DNA of 64,000 nt from an uncultured Clostridia bacterium (GCA_946187935.1 CAMHSJ010000001.1:124001-188000), one strand, 5' to 3'. Positions 34,947 through 45,106 are shown, numbered from the stretch's first letter. Translations and numbers: made by a program. The notes: generated from the sequence alone by a model not told the origin.

Positions 34947-36832
34947 CAAAGATTACTTCTGTTGCTGATCTCGACGAGAAGTCAGTAGCATGTACCAAAT
35001 GTCTTGAAGACAAGCTTAAGGGACAGGATGATAAGCGCCATATCGTTCTTTGCGGCGGTACGGGATGTCTGTCCAGCAATTCCAAGGAGATAATGGAGAA
35101 GTTCAATGAAGTCCTCGCAGCAAAGGGACTTTCCGATAAGGCTACTGTAAACCAGGTCGGCTGCTTCGGCTTCTGCTCACAGGGACCTTTCGTAAAGATC
35201 TATCCTGAGGATACACTCTACAGAATGGTTTCCATCGACGACGTTGAAGAGATCGTTGACACTGATATCGCCGGCGGTCAGATCGTAGAGAGACTCCTCT
35301 ATGTTGATCCTAACTCGCAGGATAAGGTTACAAAGCAGGAAGACATCAACTTCTATAAGAAGCAGCGCCGTGTTGCACTTCACGGATGCGGTGTCATCAA
35401 TCCTGAAGATATCAATGAAGCGCTCGGAATGGGTGCTTTCCAGGGTCTCAAGAAGGCTCTTTCAATGACTCAGCAGGAAGTTATCGATGAAGTATTGGCT
35501 TCCGGTTTGAGAGGCCGCGGCGGCGGCGGATTCCCCACAGGAAGAAAGTGGCAGTTCGCTCTTAACGTTCAGGCTGATCAGAAGTATGTTGTATGTAACG
35601 GCGACGAGGGCGACCCGGGTGCATTCATGGACCGTTCGATCCTCGAAGGAAACCCCCTTGCAGTTATCGAAGGTATGATGATCGCAGGTTACGCATTCGG
35701 CGCATCTGAGGGTTACTTCTATGTACGTGCCGAGTATCCTATCGCAGTTAACCGTCTTAAGATCGCTATCGCTCAGGCTAGAGAGATGGGTCTTTTGGGT
35801 GAGAACATCATGGGCTCAGGCTTCAATTTCGACTGCTTCATCAGACTCGGTGCAGGCGCATTCGTTTGCGGTGAGGAGACAGCTCTTCTCAACTCCATCG
35901 AAGGTAAGCGCGGTATGCCTCGTCCGAGACCTCCGTTCCCTGCTATCAAGGGTCTCTGGGGCAAGCCTACCTGCGTTAACAACGTAGAGACTCTGGCATG
36001 TGTTCCTTACATCCTCCGTGAGGGTGCAGCAGATTTCGCTTCTGTTGGAACAGAGAAGTCCAAGGGTACAAAGGTATTCGCACTCGGCGGTAAGGTAAAC
36101 AACGTTGGTCTCGTTGAGATCCCTATGGGTACAACCTTAAGAGAGCTCATCTACGATATCGGCGGCGGAATCCCGAACGGCAAGAAGTTCAAGGCTATCC
36201 AGACCGGTGGTCCTTCAGGCGGCTGCCTTACAGAGGAATTCTTAGACGAGCCTATCGACTTTGATAACCTCGTACAGAAGGGTTCCATGATGGGTTCCGG
36301 CGGAGCCATCGTCATGGACGAAGACAACTGTATGGTCGACGTTGCCAAGTTCTATATGGAATTTATCTGCGACGAGTCATGCGGTAAGTGCTCACCCTGC
36401 CGTATCGGTACCAAGAGGATCCTCGAGATCTTAACAAAGATCACAGAGGGCAAGGGTACTATGGAAGATCTTGATGAGCTCGAAGAACTCTCCAAGACGA
36501 TCAAGACAAACTCACTCTGCGCTCTCGGCCAGACAGCTTCCAACCCTGTTAACTCCACTCTTGCTCACTTCCGTGACGAGTACATCGCTCACATCGTTGA
36601 CAAGAAGTGCCCTGCACACGTTTGCAAGAGCCTTATGCAGTACAAGATCGACAAGGATAAGTGTATCGGATGCGGCATGTGCGCTAAGAACTGCCCTGCT
36701 TCCTGCATCACAAGAACAGAGTACATCCCTGAGGGTCACAAGCTCGCTTCGTTCGAGATCGATCCCGAGAAGTGCGTTAAGTGCGGTCTGTGCATGAGCA
36801 ACTGTAAATTCAGTGCAATATCCAAAGCTTAA
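34943..36832 (+). CDS. hydB: NuoF-like NADH/FMN subunit of bifurcating [FeFe]-hydrogenase (HydB)
   Basis: 629 aa. An N-terminal thioredoxin-like [2Fe-2S] domain (Cys near residues 12-40 and VGCFGFC) is followed by the NuoF core. The core has SGLRGRGGGGFPTGRKW for NADH/FMN and CDESCGKCSPCRIGT for a [4Fe-4S] cluster. A C-terminal ferredoxin with two CxxCxxCxxxC motifs (CIGCGMCAKNC and CVKCGLCMSNC) completes the chain. It is the flavin site of electron bifurcation between NADH, ferredoxin and protons. GGAGG lies upstream of the ATG inside hydC. Confidence 0.93.
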   Translation: MTKITSVADLDEKSVACTKCLEDKLKGQDDKRHIVLCGGTGCLSSNSKEIMEKFNEVLAAKGLSDKATVNQVGCFGFCSQGPFVKIYPEDTLYRMVSIDDVEEIVDTDIAGGQIVERLLYVDPNSQDKVTKQEDINFYKKQRRVALHGCGVINPEDINEALGMGAFQGLKKALSMTQQEVIDEVLASGLRGRGGGGFPTGRKWQFALNVQADQKYVVCNGDEGDPGAFMDRSILEGNPLAVIEGMMIAGYAFGASEGYFYVRAEYPIAVNRLKIAIAQAREMGLLGENIMGSGFNFDCFIRLGAGAFVCGEETALLNSIEGKRGMPRPRPPFPAIKGLWGKPTCVNNVETLACVPYILREGAADFASVGTEKSKGTKVFALGGKVNNVGLVEIPMGTTLRELIYDIGGGIPNGKKFKAIQTGGPSGGCLTEEFLDEPIDFDNLVQKGSMMGSGGAIVMDEDNCMVDVAKFYMEFICDESCGKCSPCRIGTKRILEILTKITEGKGTMEDLDELEELSKTIKTNSLCALGQTASNPVNSTLAHFRDEYIAHIVDKKCPAHVCKSLMQYKIDKDKCIGCGMCAKNCPASCITRTEYIPEGHKLASFEIDPEKCVKCGLCMSNCKFSAISKA

Positions 36833-36846
36833 AGGAGGTTACTACT

Positions 36847-38622
36847 ATGGCGATGATTAATATTAAAATAGAGGGCGTCTCCTATCAGGTCGAGGAAGGA
36901 CTTACCATTCTCGAAGCTGCAAAGAAGTGCGGATATGAGATCCCTTCACTCTGTGCATTCAACCACGGTGAGTGCAATCAGGGTTCCTGCCGTGTTTGTC
37001 TCGTAGAGGCAACAGGCGCAAGAGGACTCGTTGCAAGCTGCGTTTACCCTGTATCTGAGGGTATGGAGATCAAGATCTCCTCTCCTGCTGCAACAGCAGC
37101 AAGAAGACACAGCGTCGAGCTCCTTCTTTCCAACCACAACATGAACTGCCAGCAGTGCGACAAGAACGGCCAGTGCGAACTTCTCCACGTTGCTAACGTT
37201 ACAGGCGCAAGAGAAGGCGCTTTCCAGGGCGTTCATTCCGAGACTCATTACGATGAATTAGCTCCCGGACTCGTAAGAGATACTTCCAAGTGTATCCTCT
37301 GCGGCAGATGTATCGAGAGATGTAAGAATGCTCACGGTCTCGGAATCTTAGGATTCGAGAACAGAGGCTTCAACACATTCGTTGCACCTGCAGAGAACAG
37401 ATCTTTTGCAGATTCACCTTGTATCCAGTGCGGCCAGTGCGTTAACGTTTGCCCTACAGGCGCTCTCATGGAGCACTCAGAGATCTCCAAGATCGATGAA
37501 GCACTCGCAGCAGGCAAGACAGTTATCGCTCAGGCAGCTCCTGCAGTTAGAGCAGCTCTCGGCGAAGAGTTCGGCTATCCCATCGGAACACCTGTTACAG
37601 GCAAGATGGCTGCCGCTATGAGAAGACTCGGTTTCACAAGAGTTTACGATGTAAACTTCGGTGCTGACCTTACGATCATGGAAGAGGGCACAGAGCTCCT
37701 CGGCAGACTCCAGAACGGCGGAACACTTCCTATGATCACTTCCTGCTCACCCGGATGGATCAACTATGCAGAGTACAACTACGGAGATCTTCTCCCTCAC
37801 CTGTCTTCCTGCAAGTCTCCTCACCAGATGCAGGGTGCCATCATCAAGTCTTACTGGGCAGAGCAGAACGGCATCGATCCTAAGGATATCTTCGTTGTTT
37901 CCGTTATGCCTTGTACAGCTAAGAAGTTCGAGAGACAGAGAGAACAGCTCAAGGTCAACGGCATTGATGATGTTGATGCTGTTATCACAACAAGAGAGCT
38001 CGCTCGTATGATCAAGCGCGGCGGTATCCTCTTCGACAGACTCCCTGATGAGGATTGGGATCAGGATATCATGGGCGATTACACAGGCGCAGGTGTTATC
38101 TTCGGTGTAACAGGCGGCGTTATGGAAGCAGCCCTCAGAACTGTTTACTTCAAGCTCACAGGCAAGGAATCAGAGCCCATCGAGTTCACGGCAGTACGTG
38201 GCCACGATGCAGGTATCCGTGAAGCATCTATTGATATCAACGGCACAACAGTCAATGTTGCTATCGCTTCCGGCATGAAGAGCGCTAAGGTTCTTTTAGA
38301 CGAGATCCGTGAAGGAAAGTCCAAGTATCAGTTCATCGAGATCATGGGATGCCCGGGCGGTTGTATCAACGGAGGCGGACAGCCTTATGTAAGAGAGTGC
38401 TTCCTGCATGGCGAGTCTGATGACATCATGGATACATACAAGGAAAAGAGAGCTCAGGCACTCTACTCCGAGGATGAGAGACAGACACTCCGTCAGTCCC
38501 ACAACAATCCCCAGATCATCGAACTCTATGAGAAGTTCCTCGGTGAGCCTAACAGCCATAAGTCTCACGAGCTCCTGCACACAACATACGCTGCAAGAGA
38601 AGGCTTCAACGAAGTTAAGTAA
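36847..38622 (+). CDS. hydA: Catalytic subunit of [FeFe]-hydrogenase (HydA)
   Basis: 591 aa. Order: a [2Fe-2S] domain (Cys36, 48, 51, 65), a His-Cys cluster region (HNMNCQQCDKNGQC), a two-cluster ferredoxin (CILCGRCIERC and CIQCGQCVNVC), then the H-cluster domain. The three H-cluster motifs are intact: TSCSPGW (Cys300), MPCTAKKFE (Cys356) and MGCPGGC (Cys502, Cys506). It reduces protons with electrons from NADH and reduced ferredoxin. AAAGGAGG overlaps the hydB stop. Maturation genes hydE, hydF and hydG are not in the window. Confidence 0.96.
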   Translation: MAMINIKIEGVSYQVEEGLTILEAAKKCGYEIPSLCAFNHGECNQGSCRVCLVEATGARGLVASCVYPVSEGMEIKISSPAATAARRHSVELLLSNHNMNCQQCDKNGQCELLHVANVTGAREGAFQGVHSETHYDELAPGLVRDTSKCILCGRCIERCKNAHGLGILGFENRGFNTFVAPAENRSFADSPCIQCGQCVNVCPTGALMEHSEISKIDEALAAGKTVIAQAAPAVRAALGEEFGYPIGTPVTGKMAAAMRRLGFTRVYDVNFGADLTIMEEGTELLGRLQNGGTLPMITSCSPGWINYAEYNYGDLLPHLSSCKSPHQMQGAIIKSYWAEQNGIDPKDIFVVSVMPCTAKKFERQREQLKVNGIDDVDAVITTRELARMIKRGGILFDRLPDEDWDQDIMGDYTGAGVIFGVTGGVMEAALRTVYFKLTGKESEPIEFTAVRGHDAGIREASIDINGTTVNVAIASGMKSAKVLLDEIREGKSKYQFIEIMGCPGGCINGGGQPYVRECFLHGESDDIMDTYKEKRAQALYSEDERQTLRQSHNNPQIIELYEKFLGEPNSHKSHELLHTTYAAREGFNEVK

Positions 38623-38648
38623 TACTTCAAAGCAGACTTAAGTTATTT

Positions 38649-38676
38649 CGGGCACCTCAAACGAGGTGCCCGTTTT
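38649..38676 (+). terminator. Strong intrinsic terminator after hydA
   Basis: A perfect 10-bp stem, CGGGCACCTC with GAGGTGCCCG, four-base loop, then TTTT. The next 170 bases to the convergent gene hold no recognised feature. Confidence 0.93.
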
Positions 38677-38846
38677 AATGTGATAAGGTTTTTTAGTGAT
38701 AACCGGATGAAATGAGATCCGACTTTTTGTACAGCTGTTTTCGAAAAAACCTGTCTCAAAAGTAGGAACTACTTAATTTTCCAGGTTTTTTGAAAGGTAA
38801 AACAGCAAACAGGCGGAAGAAAAGCTGGAATCCTCGCTGCCTGTGC

Positions 38847-41447
38847 TTAGTAGATCTTATAGACTGTCGTTCCCTCTTCTGCAAAGTATGCAGCCTGAGT
38901 GAAGTTGCTCCTGAAGAACTCCGCGTTATAGACGATCCCGTCTGTGTAGGTGTTCATGAAGAACTCGGGATCTTCTATGACATACTTGATGCCGCGCTCC
39001 TGGCAGTATCTTACGAACTCATCTTTGTTGCCGTTGCATCCTGTAAGGAGCCAACAGTAGATAGTATCTCTCGTGTAAGTATCATGACCTGCAGACCATG
39101 CGTAGTAAGGCCAGCCGTAGTACATAGGGCGTCCTGCCAGGGTAAATCTGTTTATGTGCCACATGGGAGTAAGGAATACATCAGAAGGATCAGTATTAGC
39201 CTCGATCCAGGTGGTCAGGGGCGACTTGGTATTTATCTGCCACGACTGCTTATTAATGTTGATGTATGTCATCCACTCGGATACGCCTGTTGCAGTCAGA
39301 GGCACCATCAGCATAATGGCAAGAAGTACTCCGACGATCTCAATAGCGATCCAGGCAGGGAGTGACAGGCCCTTGTTCTTCTTGGAAGGTTCTTCTATGT
39401 GGGTATGCTCAGAGGGAGCTTCGATCGCTGCAGCAGAAGGAGTTTTTTTGGCTTCCTCTGATTCAGGCTCTTCATCAGCAGTTTCTTCTGATGTTTCTTC
39501 GGTCTCATCAGACTGATCCTCAGAAGAGATCTCTGTTACAGGATCCTCAAGTTTAACGTTTTCTTCATCTCCGAAGGAAACTGCTTCGGGAACCGCTGTG
39601 CCGAAGTCAGCCATATCCTCATCATCTAATCCGAGCTCGAAGGGCTCGTCTTCTTCAGAGGGCTCATCTCCGAAGCTTACTTCGGAAGCTTCAGCTGCGT
39701 CATCTTCAGAGCCGTCAGTCCCGGCATCCGGCGCAGCCTCTTCTTTGACTTCTTCTCCGGAAGGCAAAGGCTCGGGAGTGCCGGTGATGCCAACAGGCTC
39801 TTTTGCTTCCTTCTTTTTTATCTTGAACGGGATGCTGATGAGATTTGCGATAAGGACTGCAACAAAAGCATCAAGAAGGATAAGGGTTATCTGAATGAAC
39901 TTGTGGTTAGCGAGCATCTCCAGTGTAACCTGATAGTTAAATGCGAATATCAGGGGTATAAGGAAACTGATAAACAGTATCAGGCGGTATACGGGACGCT
40001 TCTTTACGATGTCTTTTATCAGCATGAAGATGCATGTGATAAGAGCAAGGATCAGTGTCAGGCCTGTGACTATGAGAAGGTATTTGGCTGTTCCCGGAAG
40101 CGTAGCCTTTTCGCCCAGGATAAATCCTGTCTCATGCTTCATGCTGACAACGTTGCCCGCGCCGCCCGAAAAGGCCATCGACTGTACAAATGCAGAAACG
40201 ACAGAGACAGCTGCGATGATGATGTGCATGAGCCTGCTCTCGGAGAACATGGCCATTACGGCGAGTATCAAGAGCATCGCGATCGTGCATGAGCCGTGGA
40301 AATAAGGGAAGAACAGTGCAAGAAGGCCTGTCAGTATAAGGAGTTGCCAGGGCATAAGAGGATCTGATCTTCGCGGCAGCCATGCATTGCGGCTTGCAAT
40401 GAAGGCCTTGATGCCGTCTCTCATTATCGAGATGCACATCCTTCTGACAAAAGGGATGAACAGTATTATGAATATCAGTATCACGGACACGCCGAGCATC
40501 AGGTGACGCTGGTTGGGATATACGTTTATGGCCCATATGCCCCAATTATCGTAGTCTGTAGCTACATACCAGGAAGAGGAATGGATGATGTTCTTAAGAG
40601 CTGATCTCATAGTCTCGCCATTGCCGAGCAGCTGCCTTATCTGAAGGAACACATTGAGCGAACTGCGGAACAATACCAGCACAGGCGCGATAAGGAAGGC
40701 GGGGCGCTTGCCTGAGATAAGCACTGCAAGAAGTCCGAGCAAAGTGAAGGCGCACACCATAACGATTATCGAAGGGACGTTTATGGCAAGGTCTATGGGA
40801 AGCCCCAGATACTCCAAAGATCCGCACAGGAAATAGAACAGGAAATGGTACTGGATCCCGTCTCCCGAGAAGTGCATGTACTGTGTCGGGAAGTTATAGC
40901 CCACGCCAAATGAGGATACCATGGCCGTATGCGGGGCAAGATCAGAACTGGTCGAGTAACCGACGTTCAGAATATCACCATTCATACGGTACGTATAGAA
41001 CATCAGGAATGTCGCGAGGACTGTAAAGATCACTACGGACAGACCATAGAAGACTGAGTTGAATACGCTGTATTCATATATGCCTGCTGAAGCATCAGTT
41101 TCCTCGCTGTCCATCTTCTTTGCCCTTCTTCTGGCAAGAAGGATGACGGATGACAGCGTGATCCAGACAGCCAGGCCCAGAGTGATGAGCAGGCCTGCCT
41201 TTTTGACCAGCGACTGGTTCTCGATGAAGTATGAAAGGCCAAGGGTTATGTAGTATTGAACGAAACTCACGCTCATGAGGCCTGTGATCAGGCCCACGGG
41301 CACTACGAACAATGTGCTCGGTATATTGTCTATCGCTTTCTTTGACGGGGCACAGCCGAGATAGAGCCTTCTTACGTCGGGAATGAGGTAAGAAGTAAGC
41401 GTTATGCCCAGAAGAGCGCAGATGATTATGTATAAAAATGCAAACAT
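38847..41447 (-). CDS. Large GT-C-like membrane protein with an acidic cytosolic insert
   Basis: 866 aa. About 13 hydrophobic spans resemble GT-C (PMT-like) membrane glycosyltransferases, with an extracytoplasmic SDLAPHTAMVSSFG loop after an early span and YMHFSGDGIQYHFLFYF beyond it. After about residue 555 comes a ~140-residue insert, extremely rich in Glu, Asp, Ser and Pro (EPSEEDEPFELGLDDEDMADF and similar). Then a last span and a ~110-residue outer domain with WHINRFTLAGRPMYYGWPYYAW follow. AAAGGAG precedes the ATG. The enzyme class is inferred from architecture; the insert is unusual. Confidence 0.65.
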   Translation of the reverse strand: MFAFLYIIICALLGITLTSYLIPDVRRLYLGCAPSKKAIDNIPSTLFVVPVGLITGLMSVSFVQYYITLGLSYFIENQSLVKKAGLLITLGLAVWITLSSVILLARRRAKKMDSEETDASAGIYEYSVFNSVFYGLSVVIFTVLATFLMFYTYRMNGDILNVGYSTSSDLAPHTAMVSSFGVGYNFPTQYMHFSGDGIQYHFLFYFLCGSLEYLGLPIDLAINVPSIIVMVCAFTLLGLLAVLISGKRPAFLIAPVLVLFRSSLNVFLQIRQLLGNGETMRSALKNIIHSSSWYVATDYDNWGIWAINVYPNQRHLMLGVSVILIFIILFIPFVRRMCISIMRDGIKAFIASRNAWLPRRSDPLMPWQLLILTGLLALFFPYFHGSCTIAMLLILAVMAMFSESRLMHIIIAAVSVVSAFVQSMAFSGGAGNVVSMKHETGFILGEKATLPGTAKYLLIVTGLTLILALITCIFMLIKDIVKKRPVYRLILFISFLIPLIFAFNYQVTLEMLANHKFIQITLILLDAFVAVLIANLISIPFKIKKKEAKEPVGITGTPEPLPSGEEVKEEAAPDAGTDGSEDDAAEASEVSFGDEPSEEDEPFELGLDDEDMADFGTAVPEAVSFGDEENVKLEDPVTEISSEDQSDETEETSEETADEEPESEEAKKTPSAAAIEAPSEHTHIEEPSKKNKGLSLPAWIAIEIVGVLLAIMLMVPLTATGVSEWMTYININKQSWQINTKSPLTTWIEANTDPSDVFLTPMWHINRFTLAGRPMYYGWPYYAWSAGHDTYTRDTIYCWLLTGCNGNKDEFVRYCQERGIKYVIEDPEFFMNTYTDGIVYNAEFFRSNFTQAAYFAEEGTTVYKIY

Positions 41448-41590
41448 AATTTCTCCTTTATAGTAGGTATATTATATCAATTAATAAAGGAGCTAATTTT
41501 ACAAGCATATAACAATTGGGAAATTACGGCATTTTTCTTACATTCATAAGAGTATAATCTGTCTATTACTATTAGTGGCGAGGCATTAAC

Positions 41591-42634
41591 ATGAAGATCA
41601 CAGTTCTTGGAGGCGGCTTATCACCGGAAAGAGACGTCTCACTGAAATCAGCAAGTCTTATAGCGAATGCTCTTTTGAGCAAGGGTCACGAGGTTGCATT
41701 GGTCGACCTGTACGACGGCATCGAGAACGATAAGCCGGCAGAGAGCTTTTTCAGGAGAGGAACGGTCGATCTTTTCTCTTATGAGATCCCTGAGAAAGAA
41801 CCTGATCTTGAAGAGATAATCGCTTCCCATGGCGGCAGACGCCAGTGGATCGGCCCCAGGGTCATCGAGATGTGCCAGTATGCCGACAGGGTCTTTCTTG
41901 GCCTTCACGGAAGCTATGGCGAGAACGGTGAGGTCCAGGCAGTGCTCGGAGCATACGGCGTTAAGTTTACAGGCTGCGGCTACTTGGGCTGCGCGATTGC
42001 GATGGACAAGGACGTTTCCAAGTCGCTCATAGCAGGTGCGGGCTACAAGACCGCCAAGTGGATAACGGATAAGGCTGAGAACATAACTTTTGCAAGAGTT
42101 AAAGCAGAGGTCGGCCTTCCTTGCGTAGTAAAGCCTATAGGTGCGGGCTCTTCCTGCGGCGTATCTATAGTCAAGGAAGAGAAGGAATTTGCAGCAGCCC
42201 TTGACTATGCAGCCTCTTACGGACAGCTTGTCCTTGTTGAGGCATTCATCAAGGGAAGAGAGATCACCATCTCCATCTTGGACGGCAAAGCGCTGCCCAT
42301 TACCGAGATCATTCCTCACGAAGGTTTCTACGACTATAAGAACAAGTACCAGGACGGCCTTACCACGCATGTATGTCCTGCCCAGATAGTTGAGGAAGAC
42401 TACCTGAAGGGCCAAAGAACCGCTCTTGAGATGTTTAATACCCTAAGGATGAACCAGTACGGCAGGATCGACCTTATCTACGATGAAGATGCTCATGACT
42501 TCTGGTTCATAGAGGCCAACAACCTCCCGGGCATGACCAATCATTCGCTCCTGCCTGAAGCTGCAAGAGTATCCGGTATCGAGTACGGGGATCTCTGCGA
42601 GAAGATCATAAGGAGCTGCGATCTGCAGTCTTAA
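41591..42634 (+). CDS. ddl: D-alanine--D-alanine ligase
   Basis: 347 aa ATP-grasp enzyme. Key blocks: GGGLSPERDVSLKSA at the N-terminus, LHGSYGENGEVQAVL, MDKDVSKSL, VVKPIGAGSSCGVSIV, and the metal/substrate segment FIEANNLPGMTNHSLLPEAA. The last has Asn-Asn where many Ddl proteins have Asn-Thr. It joins two D-Ala molecules for peptidoglycan synthesis in the cytosol. TATAAT at about 41553 and a GGCGAGG ribosome site precede it. Divergent from the GT-C-like gene. Confidence 0.93.
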   Translation: MKITVLGGGLSPERDVSLKSASLIANALLSKGHEVALVDLYDGIENDKPAESFFRRGTVDLFSYEIPEKEPDLEEIIASHGGRRQWIGPRVIEMCQYADRVFLGLHGSYGENGEVQAVLGAYGVKFTGCGYLGCAIAMDKDVSKSLIAGAGYKTAKWITDKAENITFARVKAEVGLPCVVKPIGAGSSCGVSIVKEEKEFAAALDYAASYGQLVLVEAFIKGREITISILDGKALPITEIIPHEGFYDYKNKYQDGLTTHVCPAQIVEEDYLKGQRTALEMFNTLRMNQYGRIDLIYDEDAHDFWFIEANNLPGMTNHSLLPEAARVSGIEYGDLCEKIIRSCDLQS

Positions 42635-42695
42635 TTGTAACTGAGCTTTCAATAAGATAAAATTAGTATCTACGATCTTTCGGAGGTAAACTGCC

Positions 42696-43181
42696 ATGGG
42701 CTCAAAAAGAGAAGACTATATCAGCTGGGATGAATACTTCATGGGTGTTGCCACCCTTGCATCCAAGCGTTCCAAGGACCCTAACACACAGGTTGGAGCC
42801 TGCATAGTCGACAAGGACAATTACATAGTCTCTGTAGGATATAACGGAATGCCCATAGGCTGTTCAGACGAGGATTTCCCCTGGGAGAGAAGCGGCGGCA
42901 CATTAGAGACCAAGTACGCTTTCGTTACCCACGCAGAACTCAACGCGATATTAAATTCCAAGACAGCCAACCTGGAGGGCGCCACTGTCTATGTAACTCT
43001 GTTCCCTTGCAACGAGTGCACCAAGGCTCTCATCCAGAAGAGGGTTAAGAAAGTCGTATATCTTCAGGATAAGTACCACGATATGGATACCACGGAGGCT
43101 GCACGCCGCATGCTCGATGCTGCAGGCGTTATCTACGAGCAGTATCAGTCTTCCGGCAGAAAGGTAGATATCGACCTGTGA
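42696..43181 (+). CDS. dCMP deaminase family protein
   Basis: 161 aa with the zinc-dependent deaminase motifs THAELNAIL (His-x-Glu) and FPCNECTKA (Pro-Cys-x2-Cys). MPIGCSDEDFPWERSG is typical of deoxycytidylate deaminases (ComEB/Dcd type). It converts dCMP to dUMP for thymidylate synthesis. GGAGG precedes the ATG. Its stop overlaps the GTG start of the GH5 gene. Confidence 0.92.
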   Translation: MGSKREDYISWDEYFMGVATLASKRSKDPNTQVGACIVDKDNYIVSVGYNGMPIGCSDEDFPWERSGGTLETKYAFVTHAELNAILNSKTANLEGATVYVTLFPCNECTKALIQKRVKKVVYLQDKYHDMDTTEAARRMLDAAGVIYEQYQSSGRKVDIDL

Positions 43182-45106
43182 GTCATTTCAGATCACGGAT
43201 AGCTCTTTTGATTGCAGTAATCGTAACAGCTGCATTCTTTGTTCCTTGTGTTGTTTGGGCAGATCCTTCAGGTACGGCCAGCAGCAATTGCTGGGGCAAT
43301 GGAGGACAGCTCGAAGTTGCGCTTTCAGGCTGCAGCGGATATGGCGAGATAACAGTAGTAGCTGAGTTCAGCGGAACTGTTACAAGTGCATCAGGCTGGG
43401 GGTTTGACACATATACAGTTGACGGCAGCAGGGTCACTGCCACGGTATCCGCATCGGGTCCCAACAGCTGGGGCTTTGACAGTAACGTCGGCATTCAGGT
43501 AACGGGATCAGGCATCACATCAGCTTCGCTCATTTCGGTAACGGGCAGCGGAAGCGGCAGCACTAATAACAACAATAACAATACCCAGCAGACTCAGCAG
43601 ACATCTTCGGGAACAGTTCCCGAGGCACCTGCGGTCCAGGGCGTGGCCGGTGACGACTGGCTTACGACAAACGGCAATCAGATCGTTGACATGAACGGGA
43701 AGGCCGTATGGCTTACCGGCTGTAACTGGTTTGGATATAACACAGGAACGAATCTTTTCGACGGTGTCTGGAACTGCAATCTCGAACAGTCGCTCAAAGG
43801 GATCGCAGACAGAGGTTTCAATGTCTTAAGAGTCCCTTTCTCTGCTGAACTCATCCTTCAGTGGAAGAATGGCAATTTCCCTCAGGCCAACTACAACAAC
43901 GCATATAACGAGACACTTAATTCAATGAACTCGCTCGAGATATTTGACTATGTCCTTAGTCTCTGTGAGCAGAATGGTCTTAAGGTTATCATAGACATCC
44001 ATACTGTTAAGACTGATGCTTCAGGTCATAACTATCCTTTATGGTACAGGGAAGACATGACCGAGGAAGACTTCATCGAAGCTCTGGTGTGGCTTGCTGA
44101 CCGTTACAAGGACAACGACACGATAATAGGACTCGATCTTAAGAACGAACCTCACGGCAAGGCTTCCGAGACAGACCATGCGATATGGAACGACTCTGAT
44201 GCCGCGAATAACTGGAAGAGGGCAGCCGAGGCTGCAGGCAATGCCGTATTAGACGCTAATCCTCATCTTCTGATAATAATCGAGGGCATCCAGATGTATC
44301 CCATAGATCCCTCGAGCAATGATTTCACTTCAGCAGATGACGATGATTACTATAACACCTGGTGGGGAGCCAATCTCATGGGCGTTAAGGATTACCCTAT
44401 AGATTTTGGGAGCCCTGAGCGAAATGCGCAAATAGTTTACTCCCCTCACGATTATGGTCCTATCGTGTACATGCAGCCCTGGTTTGAAGGAGGCTTTACA
44501 TACGACTCGCTTATGGAAGATGCCTGGTCAGATTACTGGCTCTATATAAGTGATGAAGGCATCGCTCCCATCTTTGTAGGTGAGTGGGGCGGCTTTATGG
44601 AAGGCGACAATCTCACTTGGATGGAGTATTTCAGGGATCTTATTGCAGACAGGCATCTGAACCACACATTCTGGTGTTATAATGCCAATTCGGGTGATAC
44701 GGGCGGACTCGTCAAAGACGACTTCGTTACCTGGGACGAAGAGAAATATGAGTTTGTAAGGCCGGTGCTCTGGCAGACTGAAGAAGGACAGTTCATAGGA
44801 CTTGACCACGCCATTCCGCTTGGAGCAAACGGCATCAGCTTATCTGACTACACGGGAGAGATAGTAACTCCCGTATTGCCGTCTCATGAGACATCTGAGA
44901 GCGCTGTTGCATCAGGCGGGAGCGAAGCTTCGGCTGCTGCGGGATCTATAGAGACAATGCCTGCCGCAGTCCCCAAAAGAGGCAGCTTATCCGGCAGGGA
45001 TGTGATCGCGATGCTCGTATTCACGCTCATCGGATTAGGTTTTGTTTCGGGTATAGTGTTTATCGGGTTTAAGCTTTATAATCTAGTGAAGAAAGATACG
45101 AAGTAA
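43178..45106 (+). CDS. Membrane-anchored GH5 glucanase with N-terminal beta-sandwich domain
   Basis: 642 aa. A signal peptide (to about 29) is followed by a Trp/Gly-rich beta domain (about 30-125) that may bind carbohydrate. Then come an Asn/Gln/Thr linker (about 128-145), a GH5 barrel (about 155-540), a Ser/Ala-rich linker, a C-terminal span, and a short Lys-rich tail. Catalytic residues are Glu324 (NEPHG, acid/base) and Glu469 (VGEWGG, nucleophile). The substrate is probably cellulose or a related beta-glucan. The start is GTG, overlapping the deaminase stop by four bases; the signal peptide supports it. Two further membrane proteins follow at 45126 and 46081. Confidence 0.9.
   Translation: MSHFRSRIALLIAVIVTAAFFVPCVVWADPSGTASSNCWGNGGQLEVALSGCSGYGEITVVAEFSGTVTSASGWGFDTYTVDGSRVTATVSASGPNSWGFDSNVGIQVTGSGITSASLISVTGSGSGSTNNNNNNTQQTQQTSSGTVPEAPAVQGVAGDDWLTTNGNQIVDMNGKAVWLTGCNWFGYNTGTNLFDGVWNCNLEQSLKGIADRGFNVLRVPFSAELILQWKNGNFPQANYNNAYNETLNSMNSLEIFDYVLSLCEQNGLKVIIDIHTVKTDASGHNYPLWYREDMTEEDFIEALVWLADRYKDNDTIIGLDLKNEPHGKASETDHAIWNDSDAANNWKRAAEAAGNAVLDANPHLLIIIEGIQMYPIDPSSNDFTSADDDDYYNTWWGANLMGVKDYPIDFGSPERNAQIVYSPHDYGPIVYMQPWFEGGFTYDSLMEDAWSDYWLYISDEGIAPIFVGEWGGFMEGDNLTWMEYFRDLIADRHLNHTFWCYNANSGDTGGLVKDDFVTWDEEKYEFVRPVLWQTEEGQFIGLDHAIPLGANGISLSDYTGEIVTPVLPSHETSESAVASGGSEASAAAGSIETMPAAVPKRGSLSGRDVIAMLVFTLIGLGFVSGIVFIGFKLYNLVKKDTK

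Noticed and set aside
38790..39365. 191-codon plus-strand frame over the end of the GT-C-like gene
   Set aside because: It is antisense to a well-supported gene, is rich in Cys and Arg, and has no recognisable domain or ribosome site.
41648..42415. 255-codon open frame antisense to ddl
   Set aside because: It lies wholly within ddl on the other strand, has no ribosome site, and its composition reflects the opposite strand's codon pattern.
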